From the NCBI GenBank assembly GCA_038254365.1, contig JBBSGI010000002.1:1-64000 (forward strand): 64,000 nt of DNA, in the 5' to 3' direction. The notes beneath the pieces were generated by a model. The model searched no databases, was not told the DNA's origin, and saw only the letters and a list, made by a program, of their open reading frames with translations. The number at the start of each line of letters is the position of its first letter. The first letter of the stretch is position 1. Below are positions 50,973-59,878 of this stretch, one piece after another. Both the position numbers and the translations under genes were made by a program. Source of the DNA: JAWWPG01 sp038254365 (GTDB lineage Bacteria > Actinomycetota > Actinomycetes > Propionibacteriales > Nocardioidaceae).

Positions 50973-51670
50973 TGGCCACTCACCTGTTCCATGGTCAGTC
51001 CGGTCTCGGGCACAGCCCCACTGGCGCGATCAGGCGACGGGAAGTAGTCGTCGAAGTTCTTGTAGCGGCCGGGCTCAGTGTAATCAATGATGCGTGCCCG
51101 GAGGTCCTCGTCCGGTCGCCTGACGTACAGGAAGTCTGCGAGCTCGTCGATGAGGTCACTCGTGCGCGAGGCGGCCTTCTCGCTGCTGACGAGCAGCACC
51201 GGACGGCGGGTCGCGAGCGCCAAGCCGGTGTTGGCGTTGACGACCGCGTTCGTCTCGTGGAGCGACATCCGTCCGTTGCGCCGGATGAACTCGCCGTCCC
51301 ACTGGGCGCGGCTCAGGGCGGTTGCGACGACGTCGCGATAGACGATGATGAAGAAGGCGTTGCGGATGGACTTGGAGAGCACCGGGAGGTAGGCGGAGGC
51401 CGTGGGGTACTTCCACCCCCACACGTCGTGCTCCTGGTTGCGGCGGGCGATGGTGGCCTTCATCTGCCCGAGTGGCTTGTTGTGGAACGCCTTGTCCTCG
51501 TTGTTGCCCTCCGGGATATCGCCGAGGTAGAGCCCCAACGCCCGCAGCACGCCCGCGACCAGGCTGGTCCCGCCCCGCTCCACGCCGAACGTCACGTAGG
51601 TGCGCTGAGGCAGGACCTCAGGGATCGCGTTGAGCAAGATGCTGGTCTTGTTCGTCGTAACCGGCTGCAC
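50969..51670 (-). CDS. Sulfotransferase-like P-loop protein
   Basis: A 233-residue soluble protein. TFGVERGGTSLVAGVLRALG near residue 30 resembles the PAPS-binding P-loop of sulfotransferases, and VYRDVVATALSRAQ (about 110) resembles the 3'-phosphate-binding motif (RDPxxxxxS). ALATRRPVLLVSSEKAAS follows as in the family. Identity as a true sulfotransferase is moderately supported. Coupled to the GT4 gene; together they may make a sulfated glycan. The divergent promoter region to the SSADH gene carries two palindromes. Confidence 0.7.
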   Translation of the reverse strand: MQPVTTNKTSILLNAIPEVLPQRTYVTFGVERGGTSLVAGVLRALGLYLGDIPEGNNEDKAFHNKPLGQMKATIARRNQEHDVWGWKYPTASAYLPVLSKSIRNAFFIIVYRDVVATALSRAQWDGEFIRRNGRMSLHETNAVVNANTGLALATRRPVLLVSSEKAASRTSDLIDELADFLYVRRPDEDLRARIIDYTEPGRYKNFDDYFPSPDRASGAVPETGLTMEQVSGQ

Positions 51671-51703
51671 TATCTAGTCCATTTCCGTTCCACGTGTTTG
51701 TCC

Positions 51704-51722
51704 GGTGCCATCGTATGGCACC
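51704..51722. promoter_or_regulatory. Perfect 8-bp inverted repeat upstream of the sulfotransferase-like gene
   Basis: GGTGCCAT-CGT-ATGGCACC, 34 nt upstream of the minus-strand start. It may be an operator or an mRNA hairpin. Confidence 0.45.
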
Positions 51723-51834
51723 CAGAGGGGACAGGGAGCGGCAACTGCCTGCGGTAAGCGCCTTGCTGTTCGCCAGCATTCCCGGCGGTGGTTCCTTGCC
51801 GCACAGAATACGTGAGCGATGTCGGTTTGTCAGA

Positions 51835-51848
51835 CTGGGCGCGCCCAG
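51835..51848. promoter_or_regulatory. 14-nt palindrome upstream of the SSADH gene
   Basis: CTGGGCGCGCCCAG, 51 nt upstream of the ATG at 51899, in the divergent intergenic region. Candidate operator; no regulator is assigned. Confidence 0.4.
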
Positions 51849-51898
51849 ACGACGGCGGTCGGCGGTCGGCGGCCGGCCTGGGCACGTAGGCTCCACGG

Positions 51899-53506
51899 AT
51901 GAGCGACGCGCCCGACTCGCCCGTGCTGAGCCCCCCTGACCGCGAGCACGACACCACGGCGACTTTCGCGCTCGACCCCGCCGTGGTACGACGTCTGGCG
52001 TCGACGCTGGTCGCCACGTCGGGTGAGTCCTACCCGACGTACGCCCCCTTCACCGGCCAGCCGATCGCGGCCATCCCATTGTCGACGGTCGCCGACGTCG
52101 CGGTCGCTGCGGACCGGGCGCGGCTGGCGCAGGCGCAGTGGGCCAGGGTCCCGCTGACGCAGCGAGCGGACATCCTGCTCCGGTTCCACGACCTCGTCCT
52201 CGACAGCCAGGACGAGATCCTCGACCTCGTCCAGTGGGAGTCGGGCAAGGCCCGCCTGCACGCCTTCGAGGAGGTCGCCCACGCGGCGATGACCGCCCGG
52301 TACTACGCCCGCACGGCGTTGCGGCACGTCGGGTCGAAACGGCGGCTGGGCATGTTCCCGATGCTCACCCGGGTCGACGTGCATCGGTCGCCCAAGGGGG
52401 TGGTTGGCGTGATCTCACCGTGGAACTACCCGTTCACGATGGCGCTCTCGGACGGCGTTGCCGCGTTGCTCGCGGGCAACGCCGTCGTGCACAAGCCCGA
52501 CTCCCAGACTGCCTTGTCGGCGCTCTACGGCGTCGGGCTGCTGCACGAGGCGGGGCTGCCGGAGGGGTTGTGGCAGGTGGTCTGCGGAGAAGGCCCTGTC
52601 ATCGGTCCCGCGGTCGTCGACAGCGTCGACTTCGTGTGCTTCACCGGGTCGACCCGGACCGGCCGCGAGGTAGGCACCCGAGCGGCGCAGCGGCTGGTCG
52701 GCGCCAGCCTCGAGCTGGGCGGCAAGAACGCCATGCTGGTGCTGCACGACGCCGACCTCGACCGGTCAGCCGAGATCGCGGTTCGCGCCTGCTTCTCCTC
52801 GGCCGGTCAGCTCTGCGTGGCCACCGAACGCCTGTACGTGGCCGACCAGATCTACGACCACTTCCTGGCCAGGTTCCTGGGCCGCGTCGAGGACATGCGG
52901 CTGTCGGCGAAGCTCGAGTACGGCGCCGACATGGGCAGCCTGATCTCGCAGCAGCAGCTCGCCACGGTGGTCCACCATGTGGACGACGCCCGCGCCAAGG
53001 GCGCCCGGGTGCTCGCCGGGGGCCACCCCCGGCTCGACGTCGGGCCGCTGTTCTACGCGCCCACCGTGCTCGGCGGGGTGCGTCCCGGCATGGCATGCTT
53101 CGGCGACGAGACGTTCGGGCCGGTCGTGGCGGTCTACCGCTTCGGCGAGGAGGCCGACGCGGTGTCCCGAACCAACGAGGGGCCATACGGCCTGAATGCC
53201 TCCGTGCTGACCCGCGACACCCGCCGCGGCCGCGCACTCGCCCGGCAGATCCGCTGCGGGAGCGTGAACATCAACGAGGGTTACAGCGCGTCGTTCGGCT
53301 CGATCGACGCGCCGATGGGCGGGGTGCGCAGCTCCGGTCTCGGCCGCCGGCAGGGGGTCGAGGGCGTCCAGCGATTCACCGACCCACAGACCGTCGTCAC
53401 CCAGCGGGTGCTGCCGATCCGACCGGTCTTGGGTCTCTCGGAGCGGTCCTACGCCCAGACGATGACCGCGACGCTGAGGCTGTTGAAGAAGACCCACCGT
53501 CCGTGA
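51899..53506 (+). CDS. gabD2: Succinic semialdehyde dehydrogenase (NADP-type)
   Basis: An aldehyde dehydrogenase of 535 residues. Motifs: GVISPWNYPFTMALSDGVAA (cofactor region, about 165), SLELGGKNAMLVLHDADLD with catalytic Glu, and FSSAGQLCVATERLYV with catalytic Cys near residue 303. It is closest in pattern to the GabD2 group, which oxidises succinic semialdehyde to succinate. Its stop overlaps the GMC oxidoreductase start, so the two form an operon. Confidence 0.88.
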   Translation: MSDAPDSPVLSPPDREHDTTATFALDPAVVRRLASTLVATSGESYPTYAPFTGQPIAAIPLSTVADVAVAADRARLAQAQWARVPLTQRADILLRFHDLVLDSQDEILDLVQWESGKARLHAFEEVAHAAMTARYYARTALRHVGSKRRLGMFPMLTRVDVHRSPKGVVGVISPWNYPFTMALSDGVAALLAGNAVVHKPDSQTALSALYGVGLLHEAGLPEGLWQVVCGEGPVIGPAVVDSVDFVCFTGSTRTGREVGTRAAQRLVGASLELGGKNAMLVLHDADLDRSAEIAVRACFSSAGQLCVATERLYVADQIYDHFLARFLGRVEDMRLSAKLEYGADMGSLISQQQLATVVHHVDDARAKGARVLAGGHPRLDVGPLFYAPTVLGGVRPGMACFGDETFGPVVAVYRFGEEADAVSRTNEGPYGLNASVLTRDTRRGRALARQIRCGSVNINEGYSASFGSIDAPMGGVRSSGLGRRQGVEGVQRFTDPQTVVTQRVLPIRPVLGLSERSYAQTMTATLRLLKKTHRP

Positions 53507-55275
53507 GTGCCGACTACGACGTCATCGTCATCGGGTCGGGGTTCGGGGGGTCCGTCAGCGCCCTGCGGCTCAGCGAGAAGGGTTACCGGGTCGGCGTGCT
53601 GGAGGCCGGTGCCCGGTTCGACGAGGCGTCGTACCCGGCGACCTCCTGGGACCTCCGCAGGTTCCTGTTCGCCCCCGCGGTCGGCTGCTATGGCATCCAG
53701 CGGATCGACGTGCTCAAGGACTGTCTGATCATGTCCGGCGCTGGGGTCGGAGGCGGTTCGCTGGTCTACGCCAACACCTTGTACGAGCCGCTGGACGCCT
53801 TCTACGCCGACCCGTCGTGGAACTCGATTACGGACTGGCGTGTCGAGCTGGCGCCGTACTTCGCCCAGGCCAAGCGGATGCTCGGCGTGGTCACCAACCC
53901 GACGATGTCACCGAGCGACCAGGTGATGCGCGCGGTCGCCGCCGAGATGGGGGTGGCGGACACCTTCCGGCTCACCCCGGTGGGGGTCTACTTCGGCGCC
54001 CCGGGCGTGACCGAGCCGGACCCGTACTTCGGTGGCGCCGGCCCTGACCGCACCGGCTGTCTCGAGTGTGGCGAGTGCATGACGGGCTGCCGCCACAACG
54101 CGAAGAACACGCTGCCGAAGAACTACCTCTACCTCGCCGAGCAGGCCGGCGCGGTCGTGCATCCCCTCACCACGGTCACCAAGGTCGCGCCGCGGCCCAG
54201 TGGCGGGTACGACGTCACGACGGTACCGACCGACGTGAAGGTGCGCCGCCGGGCGCGGGCGCGAGTGCTGAGCGCGGACCAGGTGATCTTCTCCGCGTCG
54301 GCGCTCGGGACCCAGCGGCTGCTGCACCGGATGCGCGACGACGGTGTGCTGCCCGGGGTGTCCGCGCGGCTGGGACATCTCACCCGGACCAACTCGGAGT
54401 CGATCCTGGGCGCCGTCTCGCGTGACCCGACCGTCGACTACACCCGTGGGGTCGCGATCACCTCGTCCTTCCACCCGGACCCGCAGACCCACGTCGAGCC
54501 CGTGCGCTACGGCAAGGGCAGCAACGCGATGAGCTTCCTGCAGACGATCCTGACCGACGAGGAGGCCGGGACGCCGAGGTGGCGGGTCTGGCTGCGGGAG
54601 ATGTGGCGGCAACGCCGGGCCTTGCCCGGGTTGTACGACCTGCGGCACTGGTCGGAGCGCGCGGTGATCGCCTTGGTCATGCAATCGCTGGACAACTCGA
54701 TCACCACCTACACCCGCCGCAGCCGGCTGACCGGCCGCCGCCGGCTCACGTCCCGGCAGGGCCACGGCCGGCCCAACCCCACCTGGATCCCGGTCGCCAA
54801 CGACGCGGTACGACGGATGGCGCGGCTGGTCGATGGCACGCCGGGCGGCACCCTCGGCGAGCCCTTCAAGCGGCCGCTGACCGCGCACTTCATCGGGGGC
54901 TGCGCCATCGGGGACAGTGCGGAGTCGGGGGTCATCGACGCTTACCAGCGGCTCTACGGACATCCGGGCCTGCACGTCGTCGACGGCTCGGCGGTCTCGG
55001 CCAACCTGGGCGTCAATCCCTCGCTGACGATCACCGCCCAGGCGGAGCGGGCGATGGCGCTGTGGCCCAACAAGGGCGACGCAGACCCCCGACCACCGCT
55101 CGGCTTGCCGTACCAGCGCGTCGCGCCGGTCTCCCCGGCTCATCCGGCGGTTCCGGGGAACGCCTATGCCCCTCCCCATTGTCGAGATCAGGTGACGGTC
55201 CGGCCGCGGCTCAGGTTCCATCAGGTCTCGATTTGGGAGGCTAGGCGCCGGGATCGACCCCTTTGGGCGACCTGA
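53503..55275 (+). CDS. GMC oxidoreductase (ChoD/cholesterol-oxidase-like) with a four-Cys motif
   Basis: A 590-residue flavoprotein with FAD motif VIVIGSGFGGSVSALRLSEK at the N-terminus, SGAGVGGGSLVYANTL (about 78-93), and the C-terminal GMC segment HFIGGCAIGDSAESGVIDAY plus VNPSLTITAQAERAM. Residues 186-196 hold C-x2-C-x2-C-x3-C (GCLECGECMTGCRHNAKNTL), as in mycobacterial ChoD-type proteins, and possibly ligate an Fe-S cluster. GTG start overlaps the gabD2 stop. The last 25 or so residues are not GMC-like: the frame runs into a palindromic repeat that supplies the TGA at 55273. Confidence 0.85.
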   Translation: MSADYDVIVIGSGFGGSVSALRLSEKGYRVGVLEAGARFDEASYPATSWDLRRFLFAPAVGCYGIQRIDVLKDCLIMSGAGVGGGSLVYANTLYEPLDAFYADPSWNSITDWRVELAPYFAQAKRMLGVVTNPTMSPSDQVMRAVAAEMGVADTFRLTPVGVYFGAPGVTEPDPYFGGAGPDRTGCLECGECMTGCRHNAKNTLPKNYLYLAEQAGAVVHPLTTVTKVAPRPSGGYDVTTVPTDVKVRRRARARVLSADQVIFSASALGTQRLLHRMRDDGVLPGVSARLGHLTRTNSESILGAVSRDPTVDYTRGVAITSSFHPDPQTHVEPVRYGKGSNAMSFLQTILTDEEAGTPRWRVWLREMWRQRRALPGLYDLRHWSERAVIALVMQSLDNSITTYTRRSRLTGRRRLTSRQGHGRPNPTWIPVANDAVRRMARLVDGTPGGTLGEPFKRPLTAHFIGGCAIGDSAESGVIDAYQRLYGHPGLHVVDGSAVSANLGVNPSLTITAQAERAMALWPNKGDADPRPPLGLPYQRVAPVSPAHPAVPGNAYAPPHCRDQVTVRPRLRFHQVSIWEARRRDRPLWAT

Positions 55276-55285
55276 GCTCCCAAAC
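55231..55285. repeat. Palindromic repeat, copy C
   Basis: Left TTTGGGAG (55232-55239) pairs with right CTCCCAAA (55277-55284). The right arm GCGACCT-GA-GCTCCCAAAC matches copy A's right arm at 17 of 19. The inner left arm is diverged. It lies between gabD2-GMC and guaA and overlaps the GMC stop codon. Confidence 0.7.
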
Positions 55286-55384
55286 GGACTGGCTTATCGG
55301 TCACACCCGGAGACCAGCCGAGCGCCGGATACACTGGGCGCCTGCCGGGACGTCACCGGCTGTCCCCGACCCGAAGGGGCGTCC

Positions 55385-56953
55385 GTGAGCGTCGACCATG
55401 ACCTCGTCCTCGTCGTCGACTTCGGGGCCCAGTACGCCCAGCTGATCGCCCGGCGGGTGCGCGAGGCTCGGATCTACTCCGAGATCGTGCCCCACACGAT
55501 GAGCGTGGCGGAGATGCTCGCGCGTGGCCCGAAGGCCATCATTCTCAGCGGTGGACCGCAGTCTGTGTACGCCGAGGGAGCGCCGCAGGTCGACGGCAGG
55601 ATCTTCGCCGCGGAGGTGCCGGTGTTCGGCATCTGTTACGGCTTCCAGGCGATGGCTCAGGCGTTGGGCGGCGACGTCCGCCGTACCGGACTGTCGGAGT
55701 TCGGCCGGACCGTGGTGACCGTGGACTCGCAGGGCACCTTGCTGGCCGACGTCCGGAGCGGCAACCGGGTGTGGATGAGCCACGGGGACGCAGTCGCGAC
55801 AGCGCCGCCCGGGTTCGCCACTCTCGCGACAACCGCTGGGGCACCGGTAGCGGCCTTCGAGGAGCTGGGTCGAGGCTTCGCCGGTGTCCAGTGGCACCCG
55901 GAGGTTCTACACACCGAGAACGGCCAGCGTGTGCTCGAGCGCTTCCTTCACGTCATCGCTGGGTGCCGGCAGACGTGGACGACGGGCAACGTCGTCGAGG
56001 AGCAGCTGGCGGCGATCCGCGAGCAGGTCGGGGACAAGCGGGCAATCTGCGGGCTCTCGGGCGGCGTCGACTCGGCGGTGGCCGCTGCCCTTGTGCAGCG
56101 TGCGATCGGCGACCGGCTGACGTGTGTGTTCGTCGATCACGGGTTGCTGCGCAAGGGCGAGGCTGAACAGGTCGAGCGAGACTACGTGGCCGCGACCGGT
56201 GTCCGGCTGAAAGTGGTCGACGCGTCGAAGGACTTCCTGGCGGCCCTGGCGGGGGTACGCGACCCCGAGGAGAAGCGCAAGATCGTCGGGCGGGAGTTCA
56301 TCCGCAGCTTCGAGTCGGCCGAGCGGGAGATCGTGGCGGAGGCCGACGAGGGGGGTGCGCCGGTCGAGTTCCTCGTGCAGGGGACGCTCTACCCCGACGT
56401 CGTCGAGTCGGGAGGTGGTGAGGGTGCGGCCACCATCAAGTCCCATCACAACGTGGGCGGGCTGCCCGCGGACCTGCTGTTCTCTCTCGTCGAACCGTTG
56501 CGGACGCTGTTCAAGGACGAGGTGCGCAAGGTCGGCGAGGAGCTCGGGCTGCCCGCCGAGATCGTCTGGCGGCAGCCGTTCCCTGGGCCTGGCCTTTCCA
56601 TCCGGATCGTGGGCGAGGTCACCGAGGACCGGCTCTCCGTCCTGCGCGAGGCCGACGCGATCGCCCGGGCCGGGCTCACTGCCGCTGGCCTGGACCGCGA
56701 CATCTGGCAGTTTCCCGTCGTCCTCCTGGCCGACGTGCGGTCGGTCGGCGTGCAGGGCGACGGCCGCACCTACGGCCACCCCGTCGTGCTGCGACCAGTA
56801 ACCTCGGAGGACGCGATGACCGCCGACTGGGCGCGGGTCCCGTACGACGTCATCGAGGCCATCTCGACTCGCATCACCAACGAGGTTCGCGAGGTCAACC
56901 GGGTAGTGGTCGACGTGACCAGCAAGCCACCCGGCACGATCGAGTGGGAGTAA
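55385..56953 (+). CDS. guaA: GMP synthase (glutamine-hydrolysing)
   Basis: Aminates XMP to GMP, following GuaB. The 522-residue protein has a class I glutaminase domain (nucleophile in VFGICYGFQAMAQALGG, His in GVQWHPEVLHTENGQ), the ATP pyrophosphatase domain with PP-loop GLSGGVDSAVAAAL and FVDHGLLRKGE, and the dimerisation domain ending SKPPGTIEWE. GTG start after GAAGGGGCG. Convergent with ppk2. Confidence 0.97.
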   Translation: MSVDHDLVLVVDFGAQYAQLIARRVREARIYSEIVPHTMSVAEMLARGPKAIILSGGPQSVYAEGAPQVDGRIFAAEVPVFGICYGFQAMAQALGGDVRRTGLSEFGRTVVTVDSQGTLLADVRSGNRVWMSHGDAVATAPPGFATLATTAGAPVAAFEELGRGFAGVQWHPEVLHTENGQRVLERFLHVIAGCRQTWTTGNVVEEQLAAIREQVGDKRAICGLSGGVDSAVAAALVQRAIGDRLTCVFVDHGLLRKGEAEQVERDYVAATGVRLKVVDASKDFLAALAGVRDPEEKRKIVGREFIRSFESAEREIVAEADEGGAPVEFLVQGTLYPDVVESGGGEGAATIKSHHNVGGLPADLLFSLVEPLRTLFKDEVRKVGEELGLPAEIVWRQPFPGPGLSIRIVGEVTEDRLSVLREADAIARAGLTAAGLDRDIWQFPVVLLADVRSVGVQGDGRTYGHPVVLRPVTSEDAMTADWARVPYDVIEAISTRITNEVREVNRVVVDVTSKPPGTIEWE

Positions 56954-56996
56954 GCCACCAACTCTGAGGTGACGTCCCAGACCGCGACTTCGTGGG

Positions 56997-57806
56997 TCAG
57001 ATCGACGAGGCGTGGTCGGGGACGTAGTGCTGTTGCTCCCGAGGCGATCGTTGGTAGCCGGTCGGCGCGGGCCGCTCGGGCAGCGCGATCTTCGGCCGCT
57101 CGACCGGCGTGTAGGGGACCACCGACAGCAGGTGCGCGATCATGTTCAGCCTGGCCCGACGTTTGTCCTCGGCTTCGACCACGAACCACGGTGAGTGCCT
57201 CGTGTCAGTCGCCGCGAACATCTCGTCCTTCGCTCGCGAGAAGTCCTCCCATCGCGTCATCGACTCCACGTCTGTGGGCGACAGCTTCCACTGCCGCATC
57301 GGGTCGGTGAGGCGGGACTCGAAGCGCCGCTGCTGCTCGTCGTCGCTGACCGAGAACCAGTACTTCCGCAGCAGGATCCCGTCCTCCAGCAGGAGGTTCT
57401 CGAAGATCGGGCACTGGTGGAGGAAGCGCGCATGCTGCTCCGGCGTGCAGTAGCCCATCACGATCTCGACGCCTGCCCGGTTGTACCAGCTCCGGTCGAA
57501 GAGCACGATCTCGCCCGCCGCGGGAAGCTGCTCGACGTAGCGCTGGAAGTACCACTGGGTGCGCTCACGGTCGTTGGGCGTCGGAAGCGCGGCGATCCGG
57601 CCAGCCCGGGGGTTGAGGAACTCTGTCACCCGCTTGATGACGCTCCCCTTGCCGGCGGCATCTCGGCCCTCGAAGACGACCGCGACCCGGGCCCCCGTCG
57701 TACGGACCCACTCCTGCATGAGCACCAGCTCACCTTGCAGCCGAAGCAGCTCCTTCTCGTAGGCCTTGCGGGGGACTTTCGCAGCGCGCTCGGCAGCTTC
57801 GGTCAC
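56997..57806 (-). CDS. ppk2: Polyphosphate kinase 2
   Basis: Transfers phosphate between polyphosphate and nucleoside diphosphates (class I PPK2 usually ADP/GDP to ATP/GTP). The 269-residue product has Walker A FEGRDAAGKGSVIKRV, NDRERTQWYFQRYVEQLP, Walker B VLFDRSWYNRAGVE and the lid segment SRLTDPMRQWKLSPTD. GTG 57806 is preceded by AAGGAG 4 nt upstream, which decides the start over a much longer frame. Guanine-nucleotide genes are adjacent. Confidence 0.93.
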   Translation of the reverse strand: MTEAAERAAKVPRKAYEKELLRLQGELVLMQEWVRTTGARVAVVFEGRDAAGKGSVIKRVTEFLNPRAGRIAALPTPNDRERTQWYFQRYVEQLPAAGEIVLFDRSWYNRAGVEIVMGYCTPEQHARFLHQCPIFENLLLEDGILLRKYWFSVSDDEQQRRFESRLTDPMRQWKLSPTDVESMTRWEDFSRAKDEMFAATDTRHSPWFVVEAEDKRRARLNMIAHLLSVVPYTPVERPKIALPERPAPTGYQRSPREQQHYVPDHASSI

Positions 57807-57820
57807 GACACTCCTTGACG

Positions 57821-58582
57821 CTAGGGGGCAGGGTTCAAGATCCTGGCGAACGTCACGAACGAGTAGCCGAGGGCGCGCAGCCTGGTGATGACCGTCGGCA
57901 GGGCATGGGCGTCGAGAGTCGAACCGTCGTCGGGGTTGGACCCCACGTGCATGAGCACGATCTCGCCCGGCTGTGCGGCCCCGACGACCCGAGCCACCAC
58001 CTTCTTCACGGTCATGCCGCCGGACGTGCCCATCCATCCGAGACTGTCGACGGTCCAGCGGAACGACACGTAACAGAGGTCGTTCACCAGCGCGATGGTC
58101 CGCGCGTCGCGTGCCCCGAACGGGAACCGGAAGATCCGGCGCGGGTCCTGCCCGGTCACGCGCACGATGGCGCTCTGGGCGTCCAGCACCTGCTTGCGCA
58201 CCGCGGCATCGCTCAGGTGGGTCAGGTCGGGGTGGGTCATCGTGTGGTTGCCGAGCAGGTAGTCCGACATCGCCCTGGACCGCACCGGGAACGTGTTGGC
58301 GAACGCGCCGGTGAGAAGGAACGTCCCCCGGACGTGCTGGGCCCGGAGGGTGGACAGGATCGAGTCGACACCATCGGCATTGGCGCCCGCATCGAAGGTG
58401 AGGGCGACGACCTTCTCGCTCACCGGCAACCGCTCGAGATCCAAGCCGCGATATTTCGCCGGAATGGCGCATCCGGCCGCTGGAGCCCCGGCCGACACCG
58501 GTGGCTCAGCCGCCGAGACGGACAGCAGGACGGCGACAGCCGCACATCCGGACGCGACTGCTATCCGAAGTCTCTTGCTCAT
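57821..58582 (-). CDS. Secreted polysaccharide deacetylase (NodB-like)
   Basis: A 253-residue carbohydrate esterase family 4 protein with an N-terminal signal peptide (RIAVASGCAAVAVLLSVSAA). NodB motifs: VVALTFDAGANADG with the base Asp, GNHTMTHPDLTH with metal-binding His, RIFRFPFGARDA and GEIVLMHVG. It probably removes acetyl groups from peptidoglycan GlcNAc or another glycan outside the cell. Upstream of ppk2 on the same strand with a 14-nt gap; divergent from the aldo/keto reductase gene. Confidence 0.9.
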   Translation of the reverse strand: MSKRLRIAVASGCAAVAVLLSVSAAEPPVSAGAPAAGCAIPAKYRGLDLERLPVSEKVVALTFDAGANADGVDSILSTLRAQHVRGTFLLTGAFANTFPVRSRAMSDYLLGNHTMTHPDLTHLSDAAVRKQVLDAQSAIVRVTGQDPRRIFRFPFGARDARTIALVNDLCYVSFRWTVDSLGWMGTSGGMTVKKVVARVVGAAQPGEIVLMHVGSNPDDGSTLDAHALPTVITRLRALGYSFVTFARILNPAP

Positions 58583-58684
58583 GGTCGGCCCCTTCCCTCA
58601 TGGGGAGCCGTCCTAACGCCGGACGCCCTCCTGCACACAACCTACTCTCGGCGAGAGTTTGTCCGCCGGGGTTAGATGGAGGTC

Positions 58685-59656
58685 ATGGACTACACACAAC
58701 TCGGAAGATCCGGTCTGTCGGTGAGCAGGCTGTGCCTCGGCACGATGAACTTCGGCCCGCACACCGACGAGCCCGACTCTCACGCGATCATGGACCAGGC
58801 CCACGACAACGGCATCAACTTCTTCGACACCGCGAACGTCTACGGGTGGGGCGAGCACAAGGGCCGGACGGAGGAGATCCTCGGCACCTGGTTCGCTCAG
58901 GGTGGTGGACGTCGTGAGCGCACCGTGCTCGCGACCAAGCTGTACGGCGATATGGGCGAGTGGCCCAACGACGGCAGGCTCTCGGCGCTGAACATCCGGC
59001 GCGCCTGCGACGCCAGCCTGCGCCGGATGAAGACCGACCACATCGACCTCTACCAGATGCACCACGTCGACAGGGACACCCCCTGGGACGAGATCTGGCA
59101 GGCGATGGAAGTGCTGGTCGCCCAGGGCAAGATCTTGTACGTCGGAAGCTCGAACTTCGCCGGATGGCACATCGCGCAGGCGCAGGCGGCCGCGGCCTCG
59201 AGGCACTTCACCGGGCTGGTCAGCGAGCAGTCGATCTACAACCTGTTGACCCGCGACATCGAGCGGGAGGTCCTGCCCGCCGCGCAGCACTACGGCCTCG
59301 GCATCATCCCCTGGTCGCCTCTCCACGGGGGGCTGCTCGGCGGCGTCATCCGAAAGGAACGCGATGGCCGACGACGTACGTCCGGCCGCGCCGCGGACTC
59401 ACTTGAGGAGCACCGGGACCAGATCGAGCGCTACGAGGACCTCTGCGAGAAGGTCGGGCAGGAGCCGGCCGAGGTCGGATTGGCGTGGCTGCTCAGCCGG
59501 CCGGGAGTGACGGCGCCGATCGTCGGGCCGCGCACGGCCGACCAGCTCAGCTCAGCCGTGGCCGCGGAGAGCCTGACCATCGAGGGCTCAGTGCTGGAGG
59601 AGCTCGACGAGATCTTCCCGGGCTACCGCACCGCACCCGAGGACTACGCCTGGTAG
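58685..59656 (+). CDS. Aldo/keto reductase
   Basis: An NADPH-dependent TIM-barrel oxidoreductase, 323 residues from ATG 58685 (GGAGG just upstream); ATG 58676 would add three. Family features: LGRSGLSVSRLCLGTMNFG, FFDTANVYGWGEHKGRTEEI with catalytic Tyr, YQMHHVDRDTPWDEIW, and IVGPRTADQLSSAV near the C-terminus. The substrate is unknown. Confidence 0.9.
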   Translation: MDYTQLGRSGLSVSRLCLGTMNFGPHTDEPDSHAIMDQAHDNGINFFDTANVYGWGEHKGRTEEILGTWFAQGGGRRERTVLATKLYGDMGEWPNDGRLSALNIRRACDASLRRMKTDHIDLYQMHHVDRDTPWDEIWQAMEVLVAQGKILYVGSSNFAGWHIAQAQAAAASRHFTGLVSEQSIYNLLTRDIEREVLPAAQHYGLGIIPWSPLHGGLLGGVIRKERDGRRRTSGRAADSLEEHRDQIERYEDLCEKVGQEPAEVGLAWLLSRPGVTAPIVGPRTADQLSSAVAAESLTIEGSVLEELDEIFPGYRTAPEDYAW

Positions 59657-59659
59657 GTC

Positions 59660-59859
59660 GCGCGGACGAGCCCCCCACCTTGAGGTAGGGATAGAGCGTC
59701 CACTGGTTGTCGGCGATGTCGGCCCCGTCGGAGACCGCCATGCAGAAGTAGTAGGGCCCGGGGTAAGGACAGGTCGGCGACGATCCACTTGTTGGACGGC
59801 CGGTCGAAGATGACCCTGCCAACAAGGCGATGGCCCGCCAACCGAAGCTGACGAGCCAT
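59660..59859 (-). pseudogene. Frameshifted remnant of a propeller/sialidase-like secreted protein
   Basis: From 59859 the minus strand reads MARQLRLAGHRLVGRVIFDR then PSNKWIVADLS. After a one-base shift near 59765 it continues YPGPYYFCMAVSDGADIADN, then QWTLYPYLKVGG. The pattern (FD...KW...DL...GPYYFCMAVS) resembles segments of the Asp-box/exo-sialidase-like secreted proteins encoded just upstream. No complete gene is present and the 3' end runs into the convergent aldo/keto reductase stop. Confidence 0.5.
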
Positions 59860-59878
59860 CGCCCCTCTGGCGCTGAGC

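Noticed and set aside
52138..53502. Upstream extension of the GMC oxidoreductase frame through the SSADH gene
   Set aside because: The extra residues are Arg/Ala-rich and antiparallel to no family; GTG 53503 with the overlapping stop is the natural start.
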